64,000 bases of DNA from Ananas comosus (GCF_001540865.1 NC_033633.1:11568917-11632916), one strand, 5' to 3'; positions 37,063 through 50,162 are shown, numbered from the stretch's first letter. The notes: generated from the letters alone by a model not told the origin. Numbers and translations: made by a program.

Positions 37063-37224
37063 TTTTCTTTTTTTTTTTTTTTTGAGAGATTGGTAGCACG
37101 CTACCCACTTTGTTTATTTCATTTAGAAATAAACTTAGCTGGAAATATGAATCAACTAAGATTCGAACTTGGGTCTCGGTACCACCCACCAAATCCTTTG
37201 CCACTTGCTCTAGGGACGGTTGGT
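37063..37224 (-). mobile_element. tRNA-derived SINE, copy 1
   Basis: Read on the minus strand it has an RNA polymerase III A-box-like start (TAGAGCAAGTGGC in the family; one base differs here), a B box near GGTTCGAATC and a poly(A) tail. Flanking direct repeats of 14 bp, CGCGCAGCATTACT (37049-37062) and CGCGCAACATTACT (37225-37238), differ at one base and mark a target-primed insertion. Confidence 0.85.
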
Positions 37225-37998
37225 CGCGCAACATTACTGAAAAATAAAAAAACATATTTCTATATACTTCTGTTCTTATGCGAGCCCAAATCAGCCTATT
37301 TTCGCCTATAAATGATAAATTAAATAGAGATTATAAATGTTCCTTGATCTCATATTTCCTAATCAATTGCGTAACCTTGTGTTAGAATAAATTAATATTT
37401 TGCACCCAATAATATATTCTAGCCACTTAAATTCAATTCAGTTGACAAAAGGTTCTTTTGCCATGAATAAAATGGATACATAAGAGGAATATGAATTTGT
37501 CCATTATTCTAGGTTAAGTACAAATAACTAAGTCAGATATGGTACTCAAATAAAAAAGAGTTGTTGGATAAAGAGGAATAATTTAGCATCCAATTTGGAT
37601 ACCTTTAAACTTCAACTCATATCCTCAAACCATTTTATCACGTACCATTTTAGATAACCAAGAATTTTCTCCAAGACAAATACTACCTATACACTCCATG
37701 TAAAGTTCAACTCTCACGTTCTTTAGATCCTAAAATTTTTGAAAAAAATTATTTAATTTTTAGCATAATAAATAATTGATAAAACAATTGAAGAAATTCT
37801 CGCTACGGCGAGAGTAGGTTGTACAATGTATACCTTTAGCATAGGAGTATAGGTAGCATTATTCTATTCTCTAAATATAGTTGATAAAATTTGAGGAGCT
37901 GAATCGATCACTAAGCAGATATCGAGTTTTAAATAAAAACTGACTCATAAACTACACTCCCTGATACATTGAAGCGACCATATATAGCATTACTCTAA

Positions 37999-38818
37999 GG
38001 GAGTGTTTGGTTCGCTTTTTTTTCACCCTGGAATCGGAATCGGAATGGATAAATTCGTTTGTGGGTGTTTGGTACGCGGGAGTTCCATTCCGATTCCGAT
38101 TCCCGAGTGGAATAGGAATCCCCCAATCACCTCCTTTTCAATCCGGCCTAGGAGGCCGGATCTAGGCCGGATTGAAAGTTGAATCCAGACGGAATGGATA
38201 TTTATTCAGATTAAAATTTTTTTTTAATTTTTTTAATTAAAATATGAGTTAAAATTTAAAAATTAAATATATAATTTTAAATTTTAATTTAAACCTAAAT
38301 TATAAATTAAAATTTAATCAAGTATTTCGAATCTAACTTATGAATTTGAATTTAAATTAAATTTTAATTTATATAAAGTTTTATTCAAATTTTATTTCAA
38401 ACTTAAATTAAATTTATGGATTCAAATTAAAATTTAAATTGTAATTTTAAGTTTGAATTTGAATAAATTAAAATTTAGTTTCATATTTTGAATTATCCAC
38501 TCAACTTCAAAGTTTATTTTTTTTAAAAAAAATAGATTTAAAATTTTGACATCATTTCAAAATTTTGATGTAAATTTTTAATATTTAATTTTTAATTTGA
38601 ATTTAAATTATTATATTATAAAGATAATGTTAGTATATTAATTTGATTACGTTTTTTATATCCACCTGAACCAAACACTGATAATGGGAATGATTTATTC
38701 CGATTCCGATTCAGGTGATGAACCAAACAGAATTAGGTAATGAGTCATTCCGATTTCGATTCCAGCTTATTTTGATTCCGATTCCGATTCCGACTCCGAC
38801 TTCGAACCAAACACGCCC
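37999..38818. mobile_element. PIF/Harbinger-like non-autonomous element, 820 bp
   Basis: The left end GGGAGTGTTTGGTTCG and the right end CGAACCAAACACGCCC form a terminal inverted repeat. TAA is duplicated on both sides (37996-37998 and 38819-38821). Subterminal GGAATCGGAATCGGAATGG and its inverted counterpart (ATTCCGATTCCGATT) extend the pairing. It has no transposase frame. Structure and 3-bp duplication fit the Tourist group. Confidence 0.85.
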
Positions 38819-40781
38819 TAAGTTTCTACATGTAAATTAAAAAGCTAAACTTATGATCAAGGTAGTTACAATTTTTGTGTTAGGTAAAAGTGGGCTCGCA
38901 AAAATCAAGAATATTGACAATCCTAATCGGCCACTTAATCAAATGTTTACACGAAAATGACTTTGGAAAAGTCATTTATTTTTGACACTTGAGATGTACT
39001 AAAGTTAGAAGCATCGTGAGCTGATGAAATATTGTTGTATCGAAAAAATAATAGAGTTAGAAACTTATATAGGATAACTTGATATAATTAATTATACAAG
39101 CAAAAGCCGCACAATTTTGGTATGCGTATATGTTGTCCTTCAATAGGGGAAAGGTTTATCTTATCTACTCACAAAAAAAAAAAGAAGGAATTATATTGTG
39201 GTATATCGGATATGATGAATTAATTCTCATAAGCCATTCATGCATCATGTCCCATTTAAATTAAAATTCAAATTTCTCAGATGCGAATTGATTCGCGGTG
39301 ATGGGAAATGACTTATAATTTGTCTTAACGACGAATATATATAAGAATTAAATTCTAAACCTTGATCTTAAAATAATAGGGACTGAGTTCTGACTTTTGA
39401 CGCTATATTATTCAAAAGATCTATTTAATAGAAAACAACTTAATTAGAATGACATACCAAATTAGTATTGTGTGTTGAATGTAGAATTAATGCAGCGTAA
39501 GTATTCGCTCGTATCGATCTTTTACGAAAACGACTTGCACTAGAATGTAATGAGTCATGGATCGTAGAGAATAATTCACGTGTTCTCGAATCGTCCACGA
39601 AAGTTTTCTAATGCTCAAACCCATGGTAGATTGAGGTACGGGCGAGCTAAATCTATAATCCACCGTTCAAAATTCTTTAAAAGTAATAGGTTAATAGAGC
39701 ATGCGATTTGTCTCTCTCACAAGATGGTTAACAAATTACTCACAAATTTATGAATATTTTTTCTTTATTTTTTTTTCTTGTTTCTATGAGAAAACAATTC
39801 ATATATTTATAAGGAATCATAAAATCCTAATAAATAAGTAAAAGATTAGATTGAATAGGTTTATAATCATAGTTCATTAATTCAGATTCGGTAAAAATTT
39901 GATACGAGTATAATACGCATAAAATTTGTTTTCTAATTTTTAAATTCATTGAAAAATTCATCTTAAAAAATAGATTTGGTATAAGATATAAAATATAAGA
40001 TAATTTATATTTAAACATAAAAATTATAAGTTTTTTATTCAGATTTTCAATAATTCGCGAATTATTCGGCTGGCCCAAAAATTCACGAATAATTTTCTTT
40101 CTTTGAAAAAAAATTCGTAAATGGACCGTTTAATTCGAATTTTTAATAATTCGCGAATAATTCTTGAATAATTCGCAAATTAACTAACAAATAAAGTTAA
40201 TTTATAATTGTTATTTTAATATGCATAGAATATATCTTTAATCAGCTTTCTAATTTAAAAACGAGGTTAAGTCTAGTCCAATTGGATAACATAATAACTG
40301 TCGAATTAAGCTCGATCATGAACGCACCTGATTCGGTTTAATCGAATGCCAACAGTTGTATTAAAGGTGAGCAACATATATGGGAGATTAACGTGGAATT
40401 GCTACATGCATATATAATACTCTCAACACGTGGTTAAAACTACGCAAGTCGCTCACTAAGACTCATTGAAAAAGTAATAATAATAACTAATTAGAAGCTT
40501 ATATTAAAACAATTAAAGCTACAAATTTGAACACGTACGCCTTGTGATTAATTATTCTTCAATTTTCTTTTCTTTTCCTTTCATATTAATACAATTAATT
40601 AAGAAGTTCAGGTCAAATTTTAACTGTAGAGTTGACTCTTGCATATTTTGTCATATGGCGAACATTAATTGCCAAAAAAAAAAAAAAACCTTAATCCTAT
40701 GTCACCCCATGCGTCACGATACATGTATCAATTCATTCACGTAATTAATTAATCACCACATATGCAAACGTGAAATTTAAT

Positions 40782-40848
40782 GAAATTAGGACATTGCTGC
40801 TATAAAAAATAATTGGAAATTAGGACATTGCTGCTATAAAAAATAATT
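40782..40848. repeat. 34-bp tandem duplication
   Basis: GAAATTAGGACATTGCTGCT followed by ATAAAAAATAATT occurs twice back to back in AT-rich intergenic DNA. Confidence 0.9.
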
Positions 40849-42506
40849 AATTGCGCACATAATTGTGTTTGTATCAAATGAGATCATGAATCCAACTCCG
40901 TATACGTTTTAAAAGTTCTTCAATTGGCCCATTAATTTACAATTTAATTTTCTAATTAATTAATTTGTTATGTTTCTTCATTGACTCACAATTTATTAAT
41001 TCCATGGATGTAGAAAAATGAAACATTAAAATATTTTATGCCATTAATGATAACCTAGCTAGCTTATTATCAGTAAACAAATTAAGCACTTATCCCGTAA
41101 ATTAAGTGTGGAGTTTAAGATCCGTTTCGTATTAAAGCTTATTATCTATCATTATTTTAGCCAAAATAAAATTAAAATGAAATTATATAAAAATATTTTT
41201 AATTTTTTTTCCTATATAACACAGAAAATACACGCACATATAGAGATTAACAAGATTTTTTTTTTAATTATTTTCTTTTACCATATGTTAAGCAATCTCC
41301 CTGCATTCCGAAATGGAGCCTCGGTTTATTTATTAATGCAAGAGTTAATTAATTAATTAATAGTTATTTAATTAAACATTTCCCTTCCTAATTAATTAAA
41401 GCTCAAATATGCATGTATAATTAAACACACGTGGATCCTTATCAGGTAGTAAGCTGTTCTAATTAATAGGAATGTCAACTCGATTAATTAGCTGGTTAAT
41501 TTGCTATTTGTTAGATGTCAACTTATGCCACGCACATTTCAGGTGCATTATTGCACTAAACTATTTTTTTATCTATTCCATATTTTTTTTAAGACAAAGA
41601 TAAACACTCAAAATGTACGGTCCCTTTTTTTAGTATTCGTGAGTATTATCATCGAAAATGTCGGTTTGATTAAAAGCAGTTCACTAATAGCCTAAAGACT
41701 TTTACTTGCGTACGAAATAGAGATCGGATCAATGTTAAAAAATTTCATCTTTACTGATACAAGAGTTAACGAGAATGGTATTTAAAGAGTGAAATGAATT
41801 GTGACCTAAAAAATTGATCTGATAGAAAATGGTCGATTAATGAATGAACAATCTTAATTAAGCAAGATCAGAAAATCAATTGCAGTAATCTTCCTTGAGC
41901 GATGGAAATTAATTGATTAATCTTTCCTAGACATTGTTTGAGCAAGAAGATATATGGGTGATAAATAATATACTGCCTTCAATCAGTTCCATCGATCATT
42001 TAGGTAAGAAGGAGAAAGATTGAGATATTCTTATATATATTATTAGCGGGCCAGCTTACCTTTTTGATTCTCGAAAACTATGAGCTCGGTGACATTTTGA
42101 TTTTCAAATTTTAATCAATATTACATCATCAATTACAGTACTGTCATCTATTATTATTCGCCCATTCTAATTAGATTGTGAGACTTAACTTTAATAACAA
42201 TTTAAAATTTGTGAGCATAACTATAATTTAACCTTGTTATTGTTATATATTGTCTTTTTTTTGCCCTTGAGATTAATTAAGAAGACTTTTGGATGGCATT
42301 TGGCCTAAAAAAGCAACCTCAAATTGTCTTCTTTTTTTTTTTTTTTTCTTAAGTGCGTACGGACGATCTTTAATTGAATAATGAGGAGGAGTTGACTATA
42401 GTAAATAGGCATGCGGAGTCCCGTTAGTAATTTTGATTTAATTAACCTTTCATTTAAAAAAAAGAAGATAATTTTGATTTGCTTTGGTTGCATTCAACAC
42501 TTAACA

Positions 42507-42573
42507 AGGTCTTATCTCTTAATAAACATGTTAGTCACGAGTGACATAATTACATCAAGCCACCCAGTGGATT

Positions 42574-42611
<38 letters not shown>

Positions 42612-43148
42612 TGAGGCTACTATGCTATCGAAAGCATGGAGTCTTCCGTGCTTCCCGCTCGTTTTCGATGTTGCGATTTTTGAATCGTCGATCGGCTCCG
42701 TTAAACTTGATCTAAAGTATTTGAAGTACCTAGAAAATAAATTTTATGATTTTACGATATCATTTGCCTAGTGAACGAAGGGGCTCAAAATCAACGGCTG
42801 AAAATAAAAATCTTACAAAATGTAATAATATGACATTAAAATTTTAAATCAAAGATATTGATCTTGTTTTATATAGTATAAAGAATTTTCTATCAAAATT
42901 TCACGTGATTTGGATATTTCTACACCGTTAAACTTGCAAACGGCTCACTACGGCCATTGAAATTTGTTGATTTTGAGCCCATTCGATCACTAGGCAAATG
43001 ATATCGAAAAAATAATAAAATTTATTTTCTAGGTACTCCAAATACTCTAGGTCAAGTTTAACGGACCGATCGACGATTCGAAAGTCGCAACATTAAAACG
43101 AGCTGAAAGTACGGAAGGCTCCGTGCTTCGATAGTATAGTAGCCTCAT

Positions 43149-43200
<52 letters not shown>

Positions 43201-43250
43201 GCTTGCTGTACATTATATCACTCGTGACTAACTTGTTTATTATGAGAGAA
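42507..43250. mobile_element. Outer inverted repeat with a (TA)n loop that contains hairpin copy C
   Basis: TAAACATGTTAGTCACGAGT on the left (within about 42507-42566) is matched in inverted orientation by ACTCGTGACTAACTTGTTTA on the right (about 43197-43250). The arms are about 50 bp of imperfect pairing. Between them are two (TA)n tracts and copy C, so an older hairpin with a TA-rich loop seems to have been split by the insertion. Confidence 0.65.
42609..43150. mobile_element. (TA)n-inserted hairpin element, copy C (about 542 bp)
   Basis: Begins GAGTGAGGCTACTATGCTAT and ends ATAGTATAGTAGCCTCATTC between (TA)n tracts. Arms share CGATCGGCTCCGTTAAACTTG with its inverted partner, and inner sequence matches copies B and D (for example ATCATTTGCCTAGTGAACGA). 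Confidence 0.85.
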
Positions 43251-43641
43251 GACTTTGGGTTGGGGTTGTTCTCTTTTGATGGCACCGACGCGCGTCGCCA
43301 CTCATCCACCGTGCATCGCAAGTCCGACACACATCGGACACGGACACGGACACGGCTTCTTCGAACCGCGTCCAAGTAATTAATATATATCTCTCTTCTG
43401 ATGACTTACAACGTGACTATATATGTCCTCCAAGTTACCGCGTTATGTTGGTGCATAAGTATTTTTCTTTTATTGTTATAGAATGTATAACAATTTTTTT
43501 CTTAAAAGGATTCGGCCATGCTCCAATTTTATTGGGTATAGACTTTATTTATGTCCCTGTCCTATCCTATCCTATCTTTTAAAAAAATATTGTGGAGACA
43601 TTAATTTTCAAAAAAGGATTCCACAATTAATTAAGATTGTT

Positions 43642-43802
43642 TTTTTTTTTTTTTTTTTGAGAGATAGGTAGCACGCTACCCGCTTCGTTTATTTCATTTA
43701 GAAAAAAACTTAGCTGAAAATGTGAATCAACTAGGATTCGAACCTGGGTCTCAGGTACCAGCCACCAAACTCTTTGCCACTTGCTCTAGAGACGGTTGGT
43801 AT
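43642..43802 (-). mobile_element. tRNA-derived SINE, copy 2
   Basis: On the minus strand: TCTAGAGCAAGTGGCAAAG (A-box region), CCCAGGTTCGAATCC (B box), then a body ending in a poly(A) tail. A perfect 17-bp direct repeat AATTAATTAAGATTGTT flanks it (43625-43641 and 43803-43819). It is about 85-90% alike to copy 1 by eye. Confidence 0.92.
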
Positions 43803-46383
43803 AATTAATTAAGATTGTTATCTATCGATTTCATGTCCTCCTTTAATTTTTACCGTCACCATAAATTGGTCACATTGGTTGTCCCAATTGCTATCATAAT
43901 TACTAGCATGAAGTACATGTTTTGTCCTTAAAGTATGAACGATATTTGATTCTCAAATTTTGATTTGTTATAATTTGTTAGTTAATTTTTAACCAACTAA
44001 ATTAGGTTGGATGACTCGATTGTAATAATTTAAAAATTTTTATCAAAATTATAACAAATTAAAGTTTTAAAAATAAAATATCACACGTCTTATAGTTGGA
44101 GGACAAAAAAAGAAATATATAATTTACCCTAATTACTAAAAGAATTTATTAATTGATTGGATTGATAAATGTAAAGCTAAAGTGCGCGAAATGGATGGAT
44201 GCCGAATCTAGTGCAATTAAGCAAGCAATAATTTCTCTATAGATTGAGAAGACATCGACATTTAGGGCTTGTTTGGTTCAAGAGTGGAATTGAAATAGAT
44301 AATGGAATGAGAATGAATTGGAATGGCAATTGGATTGCCCCACTCCCCCAACACGTTTGGTTTATTTCTGGATTGGAAATTGGAATGAATTATTTCTATT
44401 TCACTGTTTGGTTGATATAAAGTAAAAAAAATTATAGAATAATATAATACTAATTTCACTTTTAAATATAATTTTATAAAACTATCTAAAATTTATTAAA
44501 AAAAATTAATACTACTCTCAAGTTAGAGCTATGTCAAAAAAAATTGAATTTATTTTAAAAAACCCTAATGCAAGAAATATATTTGCTAATGTTTTTATGG
44601 TCACCATTGCATATGCTATATATATATATAGTTAATGGGGCTTAGAACTAAAAAATGATCAAGCCTTATCAAACCCCTTTTATATTGATTGAACATTACA
44701 GCAACCTATTGCCTAGCAATTAATTATTTCTCTAGTAATTAATTACTACCACCTAAGCTTACATTTGGAGCATATGAAATATGTTCTTGGGCATATTCGC
44801 TTCCTCTTTAATTATTTCATGCATCTGGTGCGCTTTAATATATATATAGTTGTGCTCCAAAAATTTGTAGTAACTATAGTTAGGCTTTTGTTTATGTAAG
44901 TGTATTAATCCAATCAATGATGAATTCCTAAAATAAAGAATATCAAAGTTTACAATGCATAGTACAAATAGTGGACAGATGTAGATAGGCATAATATATA
45001 CATAGATTAAAAGTGAAACGATTCTAAATGTTTGAGATATATCTCCACGTACTAGGTTGACCATTTAGTAAGATTTTAACAATAATATCCGCACAATTAT
45101 CAAAGCAGGCTCGTACGTTTTCATGGATGCTGCTAGAATTTGAAAACAATATTAGTTACTGCTCCATCATCAGATGTGTAATTAATTGATTGATGTACGT
45201 AATCTAATTAAGTGATTGATGTAATTGATTGATATATATATAGGAAAATGTTTGGTAAATTAAAGGCCCTTTTAATTAATATATAATGAATAATTTTGCA
45301 AACTAGCTAGTAATTGGATCATTCTTAGCTAATTAATTAATAAGTTGATGAGCTGACCATGAGCGATGCTGGAGCTAATGAACACTAAAATAAGATTAAT
45401 TATTTGAATTTTTCAAAAGAACATTAATATTGTTAACCTCAAAACTAGCTAGGGACCTTTCATTTTCTCTATCTTTTGATCAAATTATAATTTGGTTTCC
45501 ATCATTGAAAAAGAAAATATATTAGCCTTTTGATCAGTATATATATTATATAAAAATTAAGGAAAAAATGTATAGAGACCTCCAAACTTTAGCTCTTTAA
45601 CAAACAAATATCCAAAGTTTTAATTTTAGTAATTAAATGAGTGAGCAATTTGTAACTTTGGGTGATGAGAGGTCTCTCAAACTATTAAATAAAGGGATAA
45701 AACATGCAACAAAATCGAAAGCTTACACGTCTATTCATTCACAAAAGTGTGCTAAAGTCCAAAGAATCTTTATTTTATTTTTTTTTCCGATAATTAACTT
45801 ATTTAATCCTAGCCGTCGGTTGGGTGCATTTTAATTTTCAGTTCAAATCAACAAACAAATGCATGTGGCATTCGAGACCTCGGCAACCACCCCTTTCAGC
45901 ATAAATAAATATGTGATTTGTGCTAAATTAGATGCTTTGTCTCTAAGCTATGACAATTAAAAAACAAACAAGCACTAATCATGGACACTGTTAATAACAA
46001 AATATAATACAAATTAATTAAAGAGGGTAGGAATGGTTTAGTGCTCATGTCGAAGGTATGAAATTATATTTAAAAAATCAGGATTCGTATGTAGGTGGAA
46101 ATGCCTCTTTCTATGAGTCATAATGTTTTTAGCTAAGCATTAAGGCTACTGGGATTCCAACTCAGGAGCTTAATTAAGATTTTTGATACTGTATTAAATA
46201 AATGATAACGTCTATAAAAACTTAAGCTATTAAAAAAATCTTATTTTAATATTTTAAATATTATATATTATAGTTCTTTTGTTTGTGATTACAAGTTAGA
46301 AACTTGGTTGTAGTTGCTTGTTGGGTCACCGCGACTATGATTTGGTAGAATACTATTATTTTGCCCACTAAACAATTTATTTT

Positions 46384-46505
46384 CATTTTAAAAAAAAATA
46401 CGACTTGGAGTCATAACATTGTTGTGGGGAAAGAAAAAATTAAAATATTTTTTTTCAAATAACAACTATAGATATTCATACACTAGTTTATTATATTATT
46501 ATTAT
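46384..46505. repeat. First copy of a dispersed direct duplication of about 120 bp
   Basis: The sequence around CGACTTGGAGTCATAACATT through CATACACTAGTTTATTATAT recurs almost unchanged at about 50492-50610, next to the N at 50612. See the finding on assembly joins. Confidence 0.85.
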
Positions 46506-46739
46506 TTTTTTTTTCAATTTATGCTCCACACTTTTGGCCTAATATTGTTTGTCCATAGGTGATTAACTTTCAGATTGAAAATGACTTTCAGTTGAACTGA
46601 AGTTCGTGTGAATTTTTTTCACCGTTGTTTGTTTGATTTAAAAAACATGTTGTATTCGGTTTGATTTGTAGTTATCTAAATTGGAGTTAAATTCTAATCT
46701 ATTTGAGATTGGATTTAATTTGGCATATATGGATTATAA

Positions 46740-46775
<36 letters not shown>

Positions 46776-46979
46776 TCAAATTAATGAAACCGCTGCGACC
46801 AAATTAAGGGCCAAGCAATCCTCAAATTAATTTGCTCTTGGTGCTCGGCTCTGGGTACTCCATTGGTGCTTAATTAATTAAGTCAACCCAAGGTGTATCG
46901 TGCATGCCTTTCGCGTGGTGACCCGAGCTGAGATGAGACCAATTGTCCATTGCATATTATTAGAGAGAGCCAAGTCGCC

Positions 46980-47083
46980 TGTCACGGCCTTAGCGATTCT
47001 GTTCGATTTTCAACCCGTTTTCACAAGCAGAGTTTGGGCCATTGTCAAGAAGAAGTCAGGCGAAAAATAGTTTGTCCGTGACA
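46980..47083. mobile_element. 104-bp miniature derivative of the 55-kb LTR-like element
   Basis: Begins TGTCACGGCC and ends GTCCGTGACA, with CGCC on both sides. In reverse complement its first about 80 bases match the left end of the 552-bp element at 55296, and its last about 25 bases match that element's right end (CGCTAAGGCCGTGACA). The middle is missing. Confidence 0.65.
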
Positions 47084-47707
47084 CGCCGCCTAATTAGACT
47101 CATGCCAATTCCGTACGGCCTTGGGTCCCGAGAGGAGCTGTGTGTGCTAATTAGCCGTATGCCCTGATTAAGGCTAATTTGTGCTCCGTACAGATTGGGA
47201 GAGAGGCCTTTTTCGATCTAATTAAGTTTTGGTTCTTTAAGAGAACTTCTTGTATTCCGTCTTTCGTCATTAATAAATTATTTGATTCGTCTTCGCTCGT
47301 GAACGTAGGCCGTTGGCCGAACCACATAAATATCGGTATGCTCTTTTTTTTTCTTTTCATTTTCTGCATTAATTATTTTTCTGGATCTATTTTTCGCTAT
47401 TCCGATTTTAACAAAATAATTAATGACTTAATTTGAACTGTAATTATTACTTTATTTATTTATTTATTCACAAAAGTTTTATTCTAACACATAAAAAGAG
47501 AATAAATTAAGCAAGTTAAAAGCATTACTTTTTTTATTTGTTTTTAATCTTTTTCTCTATCTTAATTAACTTCGGCACCACCTAGGATGAAGTCAATTAC
47601 GACAATTTGAAAAAGTGAAATTATGGGCAACTTTAATTTACAGCAAGCCAAATAATGAAAATGAGCATTTATTGTCAAAAAAAAAAAAAAAACCCTCTTC
47701 TTTAATT

Positions 47708-47811
47708 TCTTCACTTTCGGTGAGACAAAAGTGTCATTTAAATTAAAAATGCTGACCTNTTCTTCACTTTCGGTGAGACAAATGTGTCATTTAAATTAAA
47801 AATGCTGACCT
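47708..47811. repeat. 51-bp direct repeat on both sides of an N
   Basis: 47708-47758 and 47761-47811 differ at one base, with N at 47759 between them. The pattern is what an unmerged overlap of two contig ends would leave. Confidence 0.85.
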
Positions 47812-48370
47812 CTCTTTTGTTAGTTTTCGTTGTCTAATATGATTATATTACATTTATAAATCAAAATAATTGTCCTTGCAGATGAGAAGAACTATTCATA
47901 ATTGTATTGTTGGAAGAAGTAAACCAAACTAATTAAAGTTTAACTCAAGTTTTGATTAAATAAGATTTTATTCATATAATTGAGATTAGATGGAGTTTGT
48001 TTAATTATTATATTGATAAAAATTAGTTTGTTGGTTTAAAATTTGTTTCTATCCAATTAGAAATTACTTGGACAAGGTCATACAAGCTATTTAAAAGATT
48101 TGTACAGTTCCTATAGTGAAAATTAGTTTTTCTCCTCCAACATTTATTTTTTCATGTTATTTTCTATGTTCTACCAGTAGTAATATCAGAACAATGTCAA
48201 TTTTTCAACATATAGAGGCACATGGAGGCAAAAAAAAAAAAGGAAAAAAAAAAAAAGGAATGAAACTTTTTCCTTTCACGTCGCACAGAAGAATTTGACG
48301 CGTGACAAATAAAATTTTGTAATTCAAATAATATTTTGAGTTGGTGTGAAAAGAGTATCTAAATTATTTT

Positions 48371-50162
48371 GGCCAATTTGCATAAAAAATTTACTAATTT
48401 TGGACTTTTACAAAAGTGGGCCACTTTTTTTCTTTTTGCAGATTCGGTCCGATTTTTCAGCAAACTGATCAAAATACCCTTATACCTTTTTATGTCACCT
48501 CTTCTTTTTTTTTTTCTCGTTCTTTTTTTCTTTCTCTTCCCAGAGAGCGGTGGAGGCAGAAGTGGAGGCGGAGGCGGCCCGCTTTGATTTTGTCCTGTAC
48601 ATCCTTACCCTCGCCCACGCACCCCTCCCTCCGCCTTCCTCGCCTCCAACCCCGCCGAGGCCATGCTGCAATTTTTTTTTTTTTCTCCTCTCCGACCTTC
48701 CTCCACCGCCTCCGGCGACGACGCCTAACTCACGCTCTCTCGCCCTTCTCGCCTTTTCCTCGCCCTCGCCCGCGCACCCCCCACCTTCCTCACCTCCGAC
48801 CCCGCCGAGGCCGCGCTACAACTCTTTTTTTTTTCCTCTCTGACTCTCCTCCACTATCTCCAACGACGACTCCTTTCTCGCCCTTCTCCGCCCTTCTCGT
48901 CCTCTCCCTCTTCCTCCTCCTCTGCCGCCTTCGACGACGACGCATCTTCGCCGACGCCGACACCGTGGAGGTCGCTGCAGCCTCGGAGCGAGGGGTTCTT
49001 AGCGACATTGTCGCCGGCGCTTGCAGAGACGGGTGACAAAAAAAAATATAGAAGAAGCCAAAAAAAAAAATAAAGATAAAAAATTATAGAAAAAAAAAGA
49101 TGAAGATGAAATTGCACCGTTAAAATAAAATTGCACTGTTTTAAAAAAACGTTGCACTATTAAGATGTAAACTACAGCTTTAAGATGAAAATTACACTCT
49201 TTGAACGAAAATTACACTCTTTGGGAGATATTTACACTGTTTCTTCTTATATTGCACTCTTTCATATGTAAATTGTATCCATTAAGATGAAAGTTACACT
49301 CTTTAAACGAAAGTTGCACTCTTTGAGAGATATTTACACTGTTTCTCCTCTTCTTGCACCCTTTGAGATGTAAACTGCATCCCTTTAAGAAATATTTATA
49401 CTGTTTCTCCTCTTGTTGTGATGTTTCTCCTCTTGTTGCACTATTTTTCCTTTTGTTATACTATTTTTTCTCTTAAAGGGTACAGTTTAAGAGAAAAAAC
49501 AGTATAACAGTGCAATTTCTTTTAAAATAGTACAATTTTATTTTAACAGTGCAATTTCTTCTTCATCTTTTTTTTTCTATAATTTTTTATCTTTATTTTT
49601 TTTTCTTATTTCTTTTATAATTTTTTTTTTGATCACCCCTCTCTGCCAACGGTCACGACGCCAGCGACGACGCCGCTAAGGACCCACGCTCCGAGCCTAC
49701 GGCGCCTCAGCGACCTCCGTAGCGCCGATGTCGACGGAGACGCTTCGTCGTCGGAGGCGACAGAGCGGGGAGAGGGAAAGGGCGAGAATAGCGAGAGAGA
49801 GTGAGATAAGCGTCGTCGTCGGAGGCGGTGGAGGAAGGTCGGAGAGGAGAAAAAAAAAAAATTCGCAGCGCGGCCTCGGTGGGGTCGGAAGCGAGGAAGG
49901 AGCGAGGTGCGCGGGCGAGGGTAAGGATGCGCCGGACAAAATCGAAGCTGACCGCCTCAGCCTCCACCTCTGCCACCGCCTCCGCCGCTCTCTGGGAAGA
50001 GAAAGAAAAAAAGAACTCGAGAAAAAAAAAAAAAAAAAGAGAAAAATGTATAAGGGTATTTTGGTCAGCTTGCTGAAAAATCGGACAAAATCTACAAAAA
50101 CGAAAAAGGTGGCCTACTTTTGCAAAAGCCCAAAATTAGTAAATTTTTTATGCAAATTGGCC
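48371..50162. mobile_element. Mutator-like foldback element, 1,792 bp, with GC-rich arms
   Basis: It begins GGCCAATTTGCATAAAAAAT and ends with the inverted partner ATGCAAATTGGCC. A perfect 9-bp target duplication AATTATTTT lies at 48362-48370 and 50163-50171, the size made by Mutator-like transposases. The arms are about 600-770 bp. The outer part is AT-rich (AAAATACCC, GATTTTTCAGCAA). The inner part is GC-rich and gene-like (CTCGCCCACGCACC, CCCCGCCGAGGCC). The left arm has an internal tandem copy of the GC-rich block. A loop of roughly 370 bp holds TTGCACTCTTTGAGAGATA-type short repeats. No transposase is present. Open frames of 206 and 163 residues inside are low-complexity and not credible genes. 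Confidence 0.88.

Noticed and set aside
37130..37200. tRNA-like B box GGTTCGAATC, possible tRNA gene
   Set aside because: The same unit recurs at 43.7 kb with a poly(A) tail and target duplications, and cannot form a full cloverleaf by eye; it is a SINE.
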